A DNA stretch of 5,436 nt from Candidatus Iainarchaeum sp. (lineage in GTDB: Archaea > Iainarchaeota > Iainarchaeia > Iainarchaeales > GCA-2688035): assembly GCA_026396975.1 (NCBI GenBank), contig JAPLVT010000069.1:1-5436 (forward strand). Reading direction: 5' to 3'. How positions within the stretch are numbered: the stretch's first letter is position 1; the number at the start of each line of letters is the position of its first letter. The position numbers were made by a program, and so were the translations under genes. Positions 5,137 through 5,436 of the stretch are shown piece by piece. The notes below the pieces were generated by a model. It worked only from the letters and a program-made list of their open reading frames with translations, was not told the origin of the DNA and did not search any database.

Positions 5137-5153
5137 GTATTACATTGTAATAC
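5137..5153. promoter_or_regulatory. Perfect 17-bp palindromic operator candidate
   Basis: GTATTACA-T-TGTAATAC is a perfect inverted repeat with 8-bp arms and one central base. It lies exactly between the TATA-like box and the ATG, ending at the base before the start codon. Ribbon-helix-helix proteins bind such short palindromes as dimers or tetramers and commonly repress their own genes. A protein bound here would cover the predicted transcription start. Confidence 0.7.
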
Positions 5154-5436
5154 ATGGGTATTGTTACTTTAAGGCTTGGCAAGAAATTGGAGGAAGTTGT
5201 GCGGGGCGACCTGCGCGAGTTCAATTACAGCACGAAAACAGAGTACTTCCGGCAGGCGATTCGGGAGCTGCACCAGAAACTGCGCGCAGAAAAGGCGATT
5301 GTGCAGCTTGCGAGAAACAAGGGTTTCGCGAAAAGAGCGGGCATCAAAGAGCCGACGGAAGAGGAATACGAAAGGATCAGGGAAGAAGTTGGGAGAAAGA
5401 TTGTGGCAAGAATTAGATCTCCTCAGGCAGAAAGGC
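5154..5436 (+). CDS. Ribbon-helix-helix DNA-binding protein, possible antitoxin (3' end outside window)
   Basis: The frame from the ATG at 5154 stays open to the window end, giving 94 residues and one extra base. Residues 3-8 (IVTLRL) form the DNA-contacting strand, 9-22 the first helix (GKKLEEVVRGDLRE), and 26-40 the second helix with STKTEYFRQAIREL. This is the MetJ/Arc/CopG ribbon-helix-helix layout. The remaining charged tail (about residues 41-94: KAIVQLARNKGFAKRAG, then PTEEEYERIREEVGRKIVARI) is longer than the DNA-binding core. It resembles the toxin-wrapping tails of antitoxins such as VapB or ParD types. A toxin gene would be expected just beyond the window, which I cannot see, so antitoxin is only a possibility; a stand-alone repressor is the alternative. 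The leaderless-style promoter and the perfect palindrome before the ATG suggest self-repression. Confidence 0.75.
   Translation, partial: MGIVTLRLGKKLEEVVRGDLREFNYSTKTEYFRQAIRELHQKLRAEKAIVQLARNKGFAKRAGIKEPTEEEYERIREEVGRKIVARIRSPQAER

Noticed and set aside
1..5436. CRISPR array, insertion sequence or transposase
   Set aside because: No regularly spaced repeats, terminal inverted repeats around a gene, or transposase-like motifs were seen on either strand.

Overview
The window looks archaeal, most likely from a small-genome (DPANN-type) lineage, though the lineage cannot be fixed from 5.4 kb. Four things point this way: a TrmB-family regulator, a SpoVT/AbrB-type protein fused to a winged helix, T/A-rich TATA-like boxes about 26 bp upstream of start codons that lack Shine-Dalgarno sequences (leaderless style), and a tRNA gene with a 50-nt intron at the canonical archaeal 37/38 position and no encoded CCA.

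Layout, left to right. Positions 1-240 (+) hold the C-terminal end of a tryptophanyl-tRNA synthetase. Its stop codon abuts the stop of a convergent TrmB-like regulator (241-972, -). A 95-bp divergent region (973-1067) carries two opposed TATA-like boxes and overlapping inverted repeats that could be the regulator's operator. It leads into a B12-binding-type radical SAM protein (1068-2537, +) whose cluster cysteines have unusual CX33CX2C spacing. That gene again ends flush against a convergent gene. A minus-strand series follows, listed in transcription order: an AhpF/TrxB-like flavin disulfide reductase (5048-4089), an intron-containing tRNA-Arg(CCG) (4052-3931), a three-part AbrB / low-complexity / winged-helix protein (3855-2971), and a small protein that may have a universal-stress-protein fold (2951-2538). 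At the right edge, divergent from the reductase, is the start of a ribbon-helix-helix protein (5154 to window end, +), with a perfect 17-bp palindrome between its TATA-like box and its ATG.

How the genes may work together. There are two regulator-plus-operator arrangements: TrmB with the radical SAM gene, and the probably self-regulating ribbon-helix-helix gene. There is also one probable two-gene operon, the AbrB-wHTH protein with the Usp-like protein. The reductase carries an acidic residue where NADPH-using thioredoxin reductases have basic ones, which suggests NADH use as in AhpF. No CRISPR array, transposon or rRNA was seen. No gap between genes exceeds about 105 bp.
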